Shown here: positions 18,523-27,246 of the stretch, one piece after another
How the letters are laid out: each line of letters starts with the position of its first letter
Numbering within the stretch: position 1 is the stretch's first letter
Origin: DASYAE01 sp036501535
GTDB taxonomy: Bacteria > Actinomycetota > Actinomycetes > Streptomycetales > Catenulisporaceae
DNA length: 47,942 bases
Assembly (NCBI GenBank): GCA_036501535.1
Contig: DASYAE010000255.1
Location: 1 to 47,942 of the forward strand
Direction: 5' to 3'
Program-made: the position numbers and the translations under genes
The notes under the pieces: generated by a model
Told to the model about the DNA's origin: nothing
The model's database searches: none
The model's input: only the letters and a program-made list of their open reading frames with translations

Positions 18523-19276
18523 GACGGGCTCCTTCCATGGCCGGGACGAGTCCGAGCCGCTCCCGGACCAGTTCCTGGACCGCGGCCCGGTCGGAGGCGA
18601 GGTTGAAGTGGCCCCGACCGACCACGCTGGGGGTGCAGACGCCGCTGGTGAGCTCGCCCCAGCCGGCCAGGGCGCTCTGCGGCACGTAGTAGTCCCCTTC
18701 GCCGGCCAGCGCGGAGATGTCGCACCGCAGCGGCGGGTGCCCGGGCCACTCGTACTGCTCGCACGCGGCGAAGTCGGCCCGCAGCACCGGAAGCACCAGA
18801 CGCAGCAGTTCCTCGTTGTCCCAGAGCGAGTCCGGGATGCCGCCGTAACCGTCCCGGACCCGCTGCAGGAACGGGCCGTCGGGCAGGTGGGCGATGGACG
18901 GCGCGACGGCCTGCTGGTGCGGCGGCTGGGATCCGGAGACGAACAGGTGCATCGGTCCCCGGGGAAGGCGGTTGGCGACCTCGTAGGCGATGAGCGCGCC
19001 CATGCTGTGGCCGAACAGCGCGAGCGGCCGGTCGAGCAGGGGAACGGTGGCCGCGGCCACCTGCTTGGCGATCAGCTCGAGGTCGTCGATCGGCGGCTCG
19101 TCGAACCGCGCCTCACGCCCCGGCAGGTGCACCAGGCACACCTCGACCGCAGGTGACACCTCGGTCAGCCAGCGGGCGAAGAACGACGGACCCCCACCGG
19201 CGTGCGGTATGCAGAGCAGTCTGATTCGGGCGTCCGGCACGGGCCGGGGGCGCCTGATCCACCGCGACGCGGTCAT
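18515..19276 (-). CDS. Type II (editing) thioesterase
   Basis: A 253-residue alpha/beta hydrolase. The nucleophile motif is LFGHSMGALIAYEV, the N-terminus has the typical IPHAGGG, and the C-terminal GRGHFNL supplies the His. These enzymes remove stalled or wrongly primed acyl groups from carrier domains in NRPS and PKS lines. Unlike the terminal thioesterase of NRPS-2, it keeps Ser as nucleophile. I chose ATG at 19276, which overlaps the class V PLP enzyme stop (ATGA); the reading frame continues upstream without homology. It sits in the middle of the main leftward operon between the PLP enzyme and the discrete AT. Confidence 0.93.
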   Translation of the reverse strand: MTASRWIRRPRPVPDARIRLLCIPHAGGGPSFFARWLTEVSPAVEVCLVHLPGREARFDEPPIDDLELIAKQVAAATVPLLDRPLALFGHSMGALIAYEVANRLPRGPMHLFVSGSQPPHQQAVAPSIAHLPDGPFLQRVRDGYGGIPDSLWDNEELLRLVLPVLRADFAACEQYEWPGHPPLRCDISALAGEGDYYVPQSALAGWGELTSGVCTPSVVGRGHFNLASDRAAVQELVRERLGLVPAMEGARRG

Positions 19277-20472
19277 GACATCGCCCCCACGGCCTCGATC
19301 ACGGGCAGCGACTCGAGGACGTTGCACAGCCGGGCCAGTTCCTCGACCGAGTTGTAGTAGTGCACGGAAACCCGCAGCAGGCTGTCGAGCCCGCGCCGTT
19401 GCATGTCAACGCACGCGGCGTTGGACAGGCACACCCACGAGTTGATCCCGGCCCTCTGCAACTCCGCGCGTACCCGGTGCGCGGTGTGGCCGTGCACGGT
19501 CAGCGCGATCGTGCCGCAGCGCTCCCGGCCCCGGTCCTCCACGGTGATCCCCGAGATGCCCGCGAGGTCCCGGCGCAGGTCCGCGGCCAGGCCCCGGATC
19601 CGGCGCCAGGTGTTCTCGATCCCCCAGGACAGCGCGTAGTCGACGGCGACGCCGAGCCCGATGCGGGTCGCGTAGTTCGTCTCCCACGTGTCGAACCGGC
19701 GGGCGGCGCGGGCGAACCGGTATCCGGCCCCGTCCCACTCGACGCCGTCCAGCCCGACCGCGCCCGGCGACAGGTGCTCGGCGAACGCCCGTCTCGCGTA
19801 GAGGAATCCGGTGCCGCGAGGGCCGCGCAGGAACTTCCGGCCGCAGCCGACCAGCATGTCGCAGCCGATCTCCCGGACGTCGACGGGCAGCTGCCCGACC
19901 GACTGGCTGGCGTCCACCAGGTAGGGGATCTCGAACTCGCGCGCGACCCTGCCGATCGAGGCCACCGGGTAGATCAGTCCGTCGTGCATCGGGACGTGGG
20001 TCATGGCGATCAGCTTCACCCGCTCGTCGACCCGGTCCCGCAGGTCCGCGGCGCTCACCAGGCCGTCGGCGTCTACGGGCAGCACCTCGACGCGGGACCC
20101 GGTGCGATGGGCGAGGTGCAGGAACGCGAGGTAGCTGCTGCCGTACTCCATCGGCGAGATGAGCACCCGGTCGCCCGGGCCCAGCGGGATGCTGGACAGC
20201 GCGGCGCCCCAGGCCCGCGTGGCGCTCTCGAACATCGCGAGCTCGTCGCCGTGGCAGTTGATCAGGTCGGCGACCGCGCCGCGACCGCGCTCGACGGCGA
20301 CCTGGGCCCGCTCGGCGGCCTCGTACGGGCCCAGCTCGGACTCCAGCCGCAGGTGATCCGTCACCGCGTCGATCACCGGCTTCGGCGGAAGACTGGCGCC
20401 GGCGTTGTTCAGGTGGGCGACGTGTTTCACGCCGGGCGTGTCCGCCCTTGCAAGCGAAAGGTTGATATCCAT
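19273..20472 (-). CDS. Class V PLP enzyme (cysteine desulfurase / isopenicillin N epimerase-like)
   Basis: A 399-residue fold type I PLP protein of the class V aminotransferase group. HLNNAGASLPP opens the chain, PYLVDASQSVGQLPVD holds the cofactor Asp and ring-stacking region, and GCGRKFLRGPRGTGFLY carries the Schiff-base Lys. Length and motifs fit the desulfurase / epimerase-like branch. The reaction is not clear: amino-group transfer, epimerisation or beta-elimination are all known in the group. As it lies between the PKS and thioesterase genes in the main operon, it probably acts on a precursor or on the carrier-bound chain. The start ATG is 29 bases after the PKS stop, with a weak ribosome site. 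Confidence 0.85.
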   Translation of the reverse strand: MDINLSLARADTPGVKHVAHLNNAGASLPPKPVIDAVTDHLRLESELGPYEAAERAQVAVERGRGAVADLINCHGDELAMFESATRAWGAALSSIPLGPGDRVLISPMEYGSSYLAFLHLAHRTGSRVEVLPVDADGLVSAADLRDRVDERVKLIAMTHVPMHDGLIYPVASIGRVAREFEIPYLVDASQSVGQLPVDVREIGCDMLVGCGRKFLRGPRGTGFLYARRAFAEHLSPGAVGLDGVEWDGAGYRFARAARRFDTWETNYATRIGLGVAVDYALSWGIENTWRRIRGLAADLRRDLAGISGITVEDRGRERCGTIALTVHGHTAHRVRAELQRAGINSWVCLSNAACVDMQRRGLDSLLRVSVHYYNSVEELARLCNVLESLPVIEAVGAMS

Positions 20473-20501
20473 CTCTACTCACCCTCGACACATCGTTGCG
20501 T

Positions 20502-23500
20502 CTAACCGGCCAGGTAGCGGAGCGCGCGACGGCCGACGTCGCGCTCGGCAGTTCGTCCTTCGTTGACCACCTGCCAGCCGACCTCGGCCAGGTCGGCGAA
20601 CGTCCGGCAGCCCCACAGCCGCGCGATCGGCACCTTCGCCCGGATGCGGCCCTCCCAGCGGGCCAGCGCCTCCAGGAAGGTCAGCGAGTCGCAGCCGACC
20701 GCCAGCAGCTCGTCGTCGTCCTCCAGGTCGCTCAGGCCGACCAGGTCTCCGACGACCTGCTTGAGGTGTTCGCACAGCTCGTCGCGGGAGGCCGCGGCCG
20801 GTCCCGTGCCGTCCTGCGCGCCGGTTTCCCGGCGCTGTAGCAGCGTCCGGACACGCTCGACGCGTGCGGCGAGCGGCACGGTGGACACCGCGAGCCGGGG
20901 GTATTCGGCGGCTGCGATCGAGCCGAGCAGGCCGGTCGCCTGAGCCACGCTCATCGCCGTCCGGGTGACGGCGGCGCCGAGGACCGCGGCCGCGTCGTCG
21001 AACCGCCAGACGTCCCAGTCGACGCTCACCCACGGCGCGCCGTTCGCGCGCCGCCATTCCGCGTAGGCGTCCAGGTACCGGTTGGCCGCCGTGTAGACGC
21101 CGAAGGTGATGCCGCCGAGGACCGCGCTCAGGCTCGAGCAGACGATGCAGAAGTCCAGCGGCTGCGATCGGGTGACGCGGTCGAGGACGGCGATGCCGGC
21201 GGTCTTGGGCCGCAGCTGGTCCTGCGCCTGCTCGGGAGACGTGTCGGCGATGAACGCGGAGCCGGCGCCGCCGCCCTCGATCCCGGCCGCGTGCACCACG
21301 CCGCTGATCGGGCCCCATGTGCCGTTGATCTCGGCCACCACGTCGGCCATGCGCCGTTCGTCGGCGATGTCGGCGCGCAGCGCGAGCACGTCGGCGCCGA
21401 GTTCGCGCAGCCGCCGGGCGGCGTCCTGCGCGGGCGGCGAGCCTCGGCGGGACACCAGTGCGATGCGGGTGGCGCCGGACGCAGCGAGGTGCTCGGCGAT
21501 CGCCAGACCCATCCGGCCCGACCCGCCGGCGACCAGGTAGACCCCGCCGGGCCGGATCGGCATGGCGACCCCGACCCCGGTCTCGAGCCGCTCGAGTGCC
21601 GAGATGTGCCGGTCGCTGTCACGGTAAGCGACCTCCGGCTCGTCCGGCGGGCTCGCCATCTCCGCCAGCAGACGGGCCGTCACCTCTGCCGGAGCGCAGT
21701 CGGATGCGAAATCCACGCTATGGCAGCGCAGGTCGGAATGCTCCTGGGGGATCACGTGGCATAGGCCGAGCAGAGCCGCGGCCTCCGGGCGCAGTGCCGC
21801 AGCGGTGCCGACGGGCAGGGCGCCGTCGGTCAGAATCCACAGCTCCGGGGTCTGGTTGGCCGCAGCGAGCGCCTGCACCAACGACAGCGTGCCCATGACA
21901 CCCACCGACATTGTCTGCTCGGCGGGAGCACCATAAGCCCAAAGGTGCACAAGCCGGGTGATGGGACCGATCTCGGCCACCGCGTACTCCACCGCGCGGG
22001 CAAGGTCGGTGGGGTCTCCCGCGCGTACCCGGATCACGCCGTCGGGCGTCACCTCGAACTCGGTGGACAGCTCGACCGGGACGACCGTCAGACCTGCCGC
22101 GGCGAGCCCGGTGCGCACGGCCCCGGTCAACGCGCCACGGTCGCCGAGGACCAGGCACACGCCGTCGGTCCGCTCCAAGTCGCCTCGGTGATGGGGCCGG
22201 GGCAGCGCCGTCCTCGTCCACGTCTGCCGGTACAGCCACCGATCGGCCTGCTCCTGTTCCTCCGGCTCGCGCGCGAGGGCGTCGCCGGATTCGGGCCCTG
22301 ACTCGGTGGCCGGCACCCACAGCTCCTCGCCCTGCCACGGATATGTGGGCAACGACAGACGGCGGCACTGCTGGCCCGCGTAGTACGCGGCCCAGTCCAC
22401 TGCCGCTCCGCCGACCCATTCGCCGGCGATCCCGGCGAGTTCGCCGTCGCGCGACTCGAAGGAATCCGTACCGGCCAGCGCGGCCGCGAGCTCGGCGGTC
22501 GAGGAGACGACGGCCGCCCAACGGCGCCGCTGCGGCCGGCGACCGGTCGCCAGCGTGAACGCGAGGTCCGCCAGCTGCACCCCGGGCCGGTCCTCCAGCC
22601 AGGCGAGCAGCCGGTCGCGCATCGTCTGCAACGCGTCCTCGGTGCGCGCGGACAGCAGCACCGCGTAGTCGGCGGGCGCGCGCGGCGGTGCGGGCTCCGG
22701 CTCGGGCGGCTGCTCCACGATGAGGTGGACGTTCGTGCCGCCCATGCCGAAGGAGCTGACCCCGGCCCGCCGCGGGCCCTGCGGCCACGGCCGCAGCGTG
22801 CGGTTGACGTAGAACGGGGAGTCCGCGAAGTCGATCTCCGGGTTGGGCTCGTCGAAGTCCGGCGCCGGCGGCAACTCGCCGTGCTCGACCGACAGGACCG
22901 CCTTGAGCAGGCCGGCCATGCCGGAGGCGTAGCCGAGGTGCCCGACGTTCGCCTTCACCGAGGTGAGCGCGCAGAATCCGCTCTCGCCGGTGTGCTCGCG
23001 ATAGGCCCGGGTCAGCGCGCGGACCTCGATCGGGTCGCCGACCGCCGTGCCGGTGCCGTGCCCCTCCAGCATGTGGATCGACTCCGCCGGCACGCCGGAA
23101 CCGGCGAGCGCGGCGCTGATCGCCGCCGCCTGCCCCTCGACACCGGGCGCGGAGAAGCCCGCCTTGGCCTTGCCGTCGTTGTTCATCGCGCCGGACCGGA
23201 TGACCGCGTGGATGTGATCGCCGGCGGCGAGCGCGTCGGAGAGTCTGCGCAGTACGACCACGCCGACGCCGTCGCCCTCCACGTAGCCGGTGCCGCGGTG
23301 CTCGTAGGCGCGCGTGTGGCCGTCCGCCGACAGGATGAACCCGTCCTGCCGCTCGTAGGCGAGGGTGTCGCGGCACCGGATGTTGACCGCGCCGGCGAGC
23401 GCGAGGCCGACCCGGCCGGTGCTCACGGCTTCGGCGGCCAGGTGCACGGCGACCAGCGACGATGAGCAGGCCGTGCGCACGCTGAGGCTTTCGCCGTTCA

Positions 23501-23969
23501 GGCCGAGCTTGTAGGAGATGCGGGTGGCCAGCGTGTCCGGAGCGTTCGACAGCTCGACGAGCAGCCGCTCGGCGGCCGAGTGGGCGTCGAACTCGCGGCC
23601 CTCGCGGTACGTGTTGGGGCCGGCCGTGGCGTAGACGGCGACCTTCTCGGTCAGCCGGTCGGGGTCGTAGCCGGCCTCCTCCATCGCGCTCCACGCGTGT
23701 TCGAGCAGGACGCGGTGCTGGGGGTCGAGGATCTCGGCCTCCCGGCGGGGGATGCCGAAGAACTCGAAGTCGAAGCGCCGCACGTCCGCGAGGACGCCGC
23801 GGGCGTGGACCCACTGCCGGCCGGCCGCCGCGTCCTCGACGACGGTCTGCGGCCCGAACGTGATCGACTCGCGCCCGGCACGCAGGTTGGCCCAGAACTC
23901 GTCGAGGCCGCTCGCCCCGGGCATCGTGGCCGCCATGCCGATGACGGCTACCGGCTCCCGGCCCGTCAT
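20502..23969 (-). CDS. AT-less type I PKS module (KS-KR-ACP)
   Basis: An 1155-residue PKS module. KS spans about 5-420 with the triad Cys168 (TACSSS), His304 (EGHGTGT) and His344 (NVGHLG). Residues about 435-555 look like a KS-AT linker joined directly to a post-AT linker (LSLPTYPWQGEELW), with no AT in between. KR spans about 575-1000, with GGSGRMG, Ser946, Tyr959 and Asn963, so it should be active; it lacks an LDD motif and the diagnostic Trp, so stereochemistry is uncertain. ACP has Ser1095 (GCDSL). The missing AT is presumably supplied by the protein at 17182-18522. The start overlaps the A-T protein stop (ATGA), which suits transfer from that loading protein. With hydroxymalonyl the product would be a 2,3-dihydroxy acyl unit. 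Confidence 0.93.
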   Translation of the reverse strand: MTGREPVAVIGMAATMPGASGLDEFWANLRAGRESITFGPQTVVEDAAAGRQWVHARGVLADVRRFDFEFFGIPRREAEILDPQHRVLLEHAWSAMEEAGYDPDRLTEKVAVYATAGPNTYREGREFDAHSAAERLLVELSNAPDTLATRISYKLGLNGESLSVRTACSSSLVAVHLAAEAVSTGRVGLALAGAVNIRCRDTLAYERQDGFILSADGHTRAYEHRGTGYVEGDGVGVVVLRRLSDALAAGDHIHAVIRSGAMNNDGKAKAGFSAPGVEGQAAAISAALAGSGVPAESIHMLEGHGTGTAVGDPIEVRALTRAYREHTGESGFCALTSVKANVGHLGYASGMAGLLKAVLSVEHGELPPAPDFDEPNPEIDFADSPFYVNRTLRPWPQGPRRAGVSSFGMGGTNVHLIVEQPPEPEPAPPRAPADYAVLLSARTEDALQTMRDRLLAWLEDRPGVQLADLAFTLATGRRPQRRRWAAVVSSTAELAAALAGTDSFESRDGELAGIAGEWVGGAAVDWAAYYAGQQCRRLSLPTYPWQGEELWVPATESGPESGDALAREPEEQEQADRWLYRQTWTRTALPRPHHRGDLERTDGVCLVLGDRGALTGAVRTGLAAAGLTVVPVELSTEFEVTPDGVIRVRAGDPTDLARAVEYAVAEIGPITRLVHLWAYGAPAEQTMSVGVMGTLSLVQALAAANQTPELWILTDGALPVGTAAALRPEAAALLGLCHVIPQEHSDLRCHSVDFASDCAPAEVTARLLAEMASPPDEPEVAYRDSDRHISALERLETGVGVAMPIRPGGVYLVAGGSGRMGLAIAEHLAASGATRIALVSRRGSPPAQDAARRLRELGADVLALRADIADERRMADVVAEINGTWGPISGVVHAAGIEGGGAGSAFIADTSPEQAQDQLRPKTAGIAVLDRVTRSQPLDFCIVCSSLSAVLGGITFGVYTAANRYLDAYAEWRRANGAPWVSVDWDVWRFDDAAAVLGAAVTRTAMSVAQATGLLGSIAAAEYPRLAVSTVPLAARVERVRTLLQRRETGAQDGTGPAAASRDELCEHLKQVVGDLVGLSDLEDDDELLAVGCDSLTFLEALARWEGRIRAKVPIARLWGCRTFADLAEVGWQVVNEGRTAERDVGRRALRYLAG

Positions 23970-25747
23970 CGTGCCACCCCCGGGTTCGCGATCGACGCGG
24001 CCAGAGTGCGGACGGTCGGGTATTCGTAGAGCGCCGTCGCCGGCAGCCGGGCGCCCAGTTCGTGCTGGAGCCGGTGTTGCAGCGTGGCCGCGGACATCGA
24101 GGTGCCGCCCAGGTCGAAGTAGTTGTCGTCCAGGCCCACCGCGGGCAGGTCGAGCAGGTCGGTCCACACGGCCGCGATCAGGGACTCCAGCTCGGAGTCC
24201 GCGGCCGCGTACCGGATGCCCAGGCTGAGCTTCACGGCGCCGATGTCGGCGCGCAGCGCGCTGCGGTCGAGCTTGCCGTGCGCGGTGAGCGGAAGGCGGT
24301 CGAGCCGGTAGTACTCGGACGGGATCATGTAGTCCGGCAGGTACGCGGCCAGCCGCTTGCGCAGCTCGGCGACGGTCGGCGCGGCGCCGGCCGGGACGAG
24401 GTAGGCGGCCAGGAGCCGTTCGGCGCCGCGGGCGCGGTCGACCACGGCGGCCTGCCGAATCTGCGGCAGCCGCGCCAGCGCCGACTCGACCTCGCCGAGC
24501 TCGACCCGGTTGCCGCGGACCTTCACCTGGTCGTCGGTCCGGCCGAGCACCTGGACCAGGCCGCCGGGCAGCACCCGCGCGAGGTCGCCCGAGCGGTACA
24601 GCCGGGCGCCGGGCCGGGCGCCGGACGGGTCCGGCACGAACGCCGCGGCCGTGAGGTCGGGCTGGTTGTGGTACCCGCGGGCCAGCGCGTCGCCGCCAAG
24701 GTAGAGCTCACCCGGCTGGCCGTCGGACACGAGGCGCGACTGCGCATCGACGACGCGGATCTCGGTGCCGGGCAGCGGCCGGCCGACCGGCGGCGGCGAG
24801 CACACCAGGTCCGCCCCTTCGAAGGGGTGGCAGCAGACGAACACTCCGGCCTCGGTCGGGCCGTATCCGTTCGAGAACCGGGCGCCGACCGAGCGCATCG
24901 CGCGGGCGATGTGCGGGCTGGACAGGACCTCGCCGCCGACCACGACCTGGCGCACGCCCGTACCGTCGAGCAGCCCCTCGTCGACCATCCGGTTGAACAG
25001 CGTCGGAGTCAGCCACAGCGTGGTGACCCCGAAGCGGCGCACCGTCTCGACGATCAGCTCCGCGGAGACCCGCTGGCCGGGCAGCAGCGCCAGCCGGCCG
25101 CCGTTGGCCAGGCACCCGAAGATCTCGAAGACCGAGGCGTCGAAGGACAGCGGGCACGACTGCAGGAAGGTCTCGGCGGCGTCGAACGTCCCGTAGATCC
25201 CGGACCGCACGATGCGCTCGGCGGCGCGGTGCGGCACGGCGACGCCCTTCGGGGTCCCGGTCGTCCCGGACGTGTAGATGACGTAGGCGAGGTTGTCCGG
25301 CGTGGCGCGCTGCGCGGTGTCAGTGTCGGTGTCGATGCGGGTACCGGCTGCGGCGCCGGCCGGCCGGGCGGTCACCGGGACCCGGGTGCCGTCGAACTGC
25401 GGCAGCTCCCCGCTCGTCGCGTCGGAGGTGACCAGGACCGTCGCTCCGGAGTGGGCGAGCATGAACTGGAGCCGGTCCGCGGGATGGCCGACCCACAGCG
25501 GCAGATATGCCCCGCCGGCCTCGAGGATGCCCAGGATCCCCACGAGCATGCCGATGGATCGCGGTACGTGCAGGCCGACCACGACGTCCGGGCCGACGCC
25601 CTGCTCGCGCAGCGCCGCGGCCAGCGACCGGGACTGCTCACGCAGTTCCCCGTAGGTGATCGCCTCACTGCCCTGCACCGCGGCGACCGCGTCCGGCGCG
25701 GCGTCCGCGTGCCGTGCGAAAAGGTCGTGCAGACACTGTTCAGACAT
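23966..25747 (-). CDS. NRPS loading protein (A-T), Val-like specificity
   Basis: A 593-residue adenylation-thiolation didomain without a condensation domain, which suits chain initiation. Core motifs include IYTSGTTGTPKG (A3), NGYGPTE (A5), YRSGDLAR (A7) and LTAHGKLDRS (A10 Lys). The T domain has LGGTSMSA with Ser at about residue 550. Pocket residues read by alignment to GrsA are about D-A-F-W-V-G-G-V-F, close to the known Val code DAFWLGGTF, so Val or a similar small branched residue is likely. The gene precedes and overlaps the PKS gene and follows the MFS gene with an eight-base overlap. A likely role is to prime the line with an amino acid that the PKS module then extends to a statine-like unit. 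Confidence 0.93.
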   Translation of the reverse strand: MSEQCLHDLFARHADAAPDAVAAVQGSEAITYGELREQSRSLAAALREQGVGPDVVVGLHVPRSIGMLVGILGILEAGGAYLPLWVGHPADRLQFMLAHSGATVLVTSDATSGELPQFDGTRVPVTARPAGAAAGTRIDTDTDTAQRATPDNLAYVIYTSGTTGTPKGVAVPHRAAERIVRSGIYGTFDAAETFLQSCPLSFDASVFEIFGCLANGGRLALLPGQRVSAELIVETVRRFGVTTLWLTPTLFNRMVDEGLLDGTGVRQVVVGGEVLSSPHIARAMRSVGARFSNGYGPTEAGVFVCCHPFEGADLVCSPPPVGRPLPGTEIRVVDAQSRLVSDGQPGELYLGGDALARGYHNQPDLTAAAFVPDPSGARPGARLYRSGDLARVLPGGLVQVLGRTDDQVKVRGNRVELGEVESALARLPQIRQAAVVDRARGAERLLAAYLVPAGAAPTVAELRKRLAAYLPDYMIPSEYYRLDRLPLTAHGKLDRSALRADIGAVKLSLGIRYAAADSELESLIAAVWTDLLDLPAVGLDDNYFDLGGTSMSAATLQHRLQHELGARLPATALYEYPTVRTLAASIANPGVAR

Positions 25748-27011
25748 GACTCGGCTGCCTCTCCATGAGGCCCGCGGGCTCGACGGGCCGCTCGAGCCGC
25801 CGGACCGCGCGCAGCAGATTGGCCGCGGCGAGGCTGGACAACCCCGCGACGGCGAACAGGACCGGCGTGACGCCGAGGCTCTGCATCGCCACGCCCCCGG
25901 CCAGGTAGCCCAGCGGGCCGGCGATGTTGCTCAGGGTCACCACCGACTGGACCACCTTGGTGCGGACCTCGTCCGGGAACCGGGTGGCCAGGATGCTGAA
26001 GAACGGGGCGTTGTTCAGCGGCAGCCCCGCCGCGGCCACGGCGAGGGCCGCGACCAGGAGCCAGACCGGCGCGGGGGTCGCCAGCACCCACAGCGGGAGT
26101 ACCAGCTGCACGACCGACAGGCCCATCAGCCGGGCCGGCGAGAGCCGGTTCGCGATCAGGTAGCTGACGAACGATCCGATCAGCGCGCCGGCGCCGAAGC
26201 CGGCGACGAGCAGGCCGCCGACCCTGGCGTCGCGCCCGAAGCGCTCGAACGCCAGCAGCGGCAGCGAGAGGGTCAGGATCCGCAGAAGGAAGCCGAACGT
26301 GATGGTGGAGATCATCACCGGCCGCATGAAGTCGTCGGCGCGCAGTGCACTCAGGCCGGCCAGGATCCCCGACCGGACGGTGGCTGCGGGCTGCGCGGAT
26401 CCCACGCCGCGCGGGACGAACACGCTCAGCAGCAGGCAGGAGAACGCGTACGACACGGCGTCGAACCACAGCACCTGCGGCGCGCCGATCAGCGCGATCA
26501 GCACGCCGGCCGCGGCCGGGCCGGCGAACATGGCGAAGTTGAACCCGCCCTCCAGCACGCTGTTCGTCCGGGTGAGCCGGCGCGGGTCCGGGCCGGAGAG
26601 CTCGGTGGCCAGCAGCCGCTGGGCGGCGAAGTAGGGGACCCCGAGCACGCCGACCACGGCGACGATCGCCAGCAGGGCGCCGAGGCTGAGCACGCCGGCC
26701 GCGGACAGGGCCGGGACGAGCCCGATGGCCACGGCCCGGGCGGCGTCGGCGACCACCATGGTGCGGCGGGCGCCGAGCCGGTGGATCACCTCGCTCCCGA
26801 CGAGCCCCAGCAACGCCATGGGAAGCACCTGGACGGCGAAGACCAGACCGGTCCGGGTCGCCGAGCCGCTGCTCTCCAGGACCAGCCAGGGCAGCGCGAG
26901 CAGGGTCATCTGGGTGCCGAAGATCGACGTTCCGCCGGCGACGTACACCGCGCGCAGCGACCGGCTGGCACCGGTAGGTTCGGATTCTTCCGAGACATCC
27001 GCGTTTCGCAC
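25740..27011 (-). CDS. MFS exporter
   Basis: A 423-residue major facilitator protein with about ten to twelve hydrophobic segments (examples are LLALVGVLGVPYFAA-like and LLVAALAVAAAGLPL-like stretches). It resembles the EntS/MFS_3-type efflux permeases found in NRPS clusters and probably exports the product, giving self-resistance. I chose GTG at 27011, with GGGAG seven bases upstream; the open frame runs further upstream through the intergenic region without homology. It overlaps the start of the A-T gene by eight bases but lies 235 bases after the NRPS-2 stop, so it may have its own promoter or leader. Confidence 0.88.
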   Translation of the reverse strand: MRNADVSEESEPTGASRSLRAVYVAGGTSIFGTQMTLLALPWLVLESSGSATRTGLVFAVQVLPMALLGLVGSEVIHRLGARRTMVVADAARAVAIGLVPALSAAGVLSLGALLAIVAVVGVLGVPYFAAQRLLATELSGPDPRRLTRTNSVLEGGFNFAMFAGPAAAGVLIALIGAPQVLWFDAVSYAFSCLLLSVFVPRGVGSAQPAATVRSGILAGLSALRADDFMRPVMISTITFGFLLRILTLSLPLLAFERFGRDARVGGLLVAGFGAGALIGSFVSYLIANRLSPARLMGLSVVQLVLPLWVLATPAPVWLLVAALAVAAAGLPLNNAPFFSILATRFPDEVRTKVVQSVVTLSNIAGPLGYLAGGVAMQSLGVTPVLFAVAGLSSLAAANLLRAVRRLERPVEPAGLMERQPSHV

Positions 27012-27246
27012 TTCGGTTCTCCCACGACTCGGTGCGTCCTGCCGCCACCTTGCCGGCGGTCGTATCCCAGAGTGCTGTTCAGAGGGGGTCCGCCGACAGG
27101 GAAGCAGCGGCAGGGGTGGATCGCTCACGCCGCTGCGCGTTTGTCCCTGTGCCCTGAAACCCGCTGTCAGGCACGCTGCGCGCCACCGGTACGGCGCATG
27201 GCGGTACGCCCGGCCCCACGCAGGGACCGGGCGCACCGCGGGACGG
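27012..27246. other. Intergenic region between NRPS-2 and the MFS gene
   Basis: At 235 bases this is the largest gap inside the main leftward unit, where other junctions overlap or are under about 120 bases. It holds a third copy of the hairpin element found before both mbtH genes (27097-27149), read here on the plus strand, opposite to the genes. I found no convincing small gene; the short plus-strand frame 27198-27275 lacks a ribosome site. Confidence 0.6.
27097..27149 (+). repeat. Conserved hairpin element, copy 3
   Basis: CAGGGAAGCAGCGGC begins the element. A perfect 8-bp repeat, GCAGCGGC (27104-27111) with GCCGCTGC (27129-27136), is followed by GCGCGTTTGTCCCTG, whose TCCCTG end can pair with the opening CAGGGA. 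The order matches the mbtH leaders, and arms have changed on both sides while keeping complementarity. It lies opposite in orientation to the surrounding genes, so if it is an RNA element it would need antisense transcription; a DNA-binding site would not. Confidence 0.6.
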
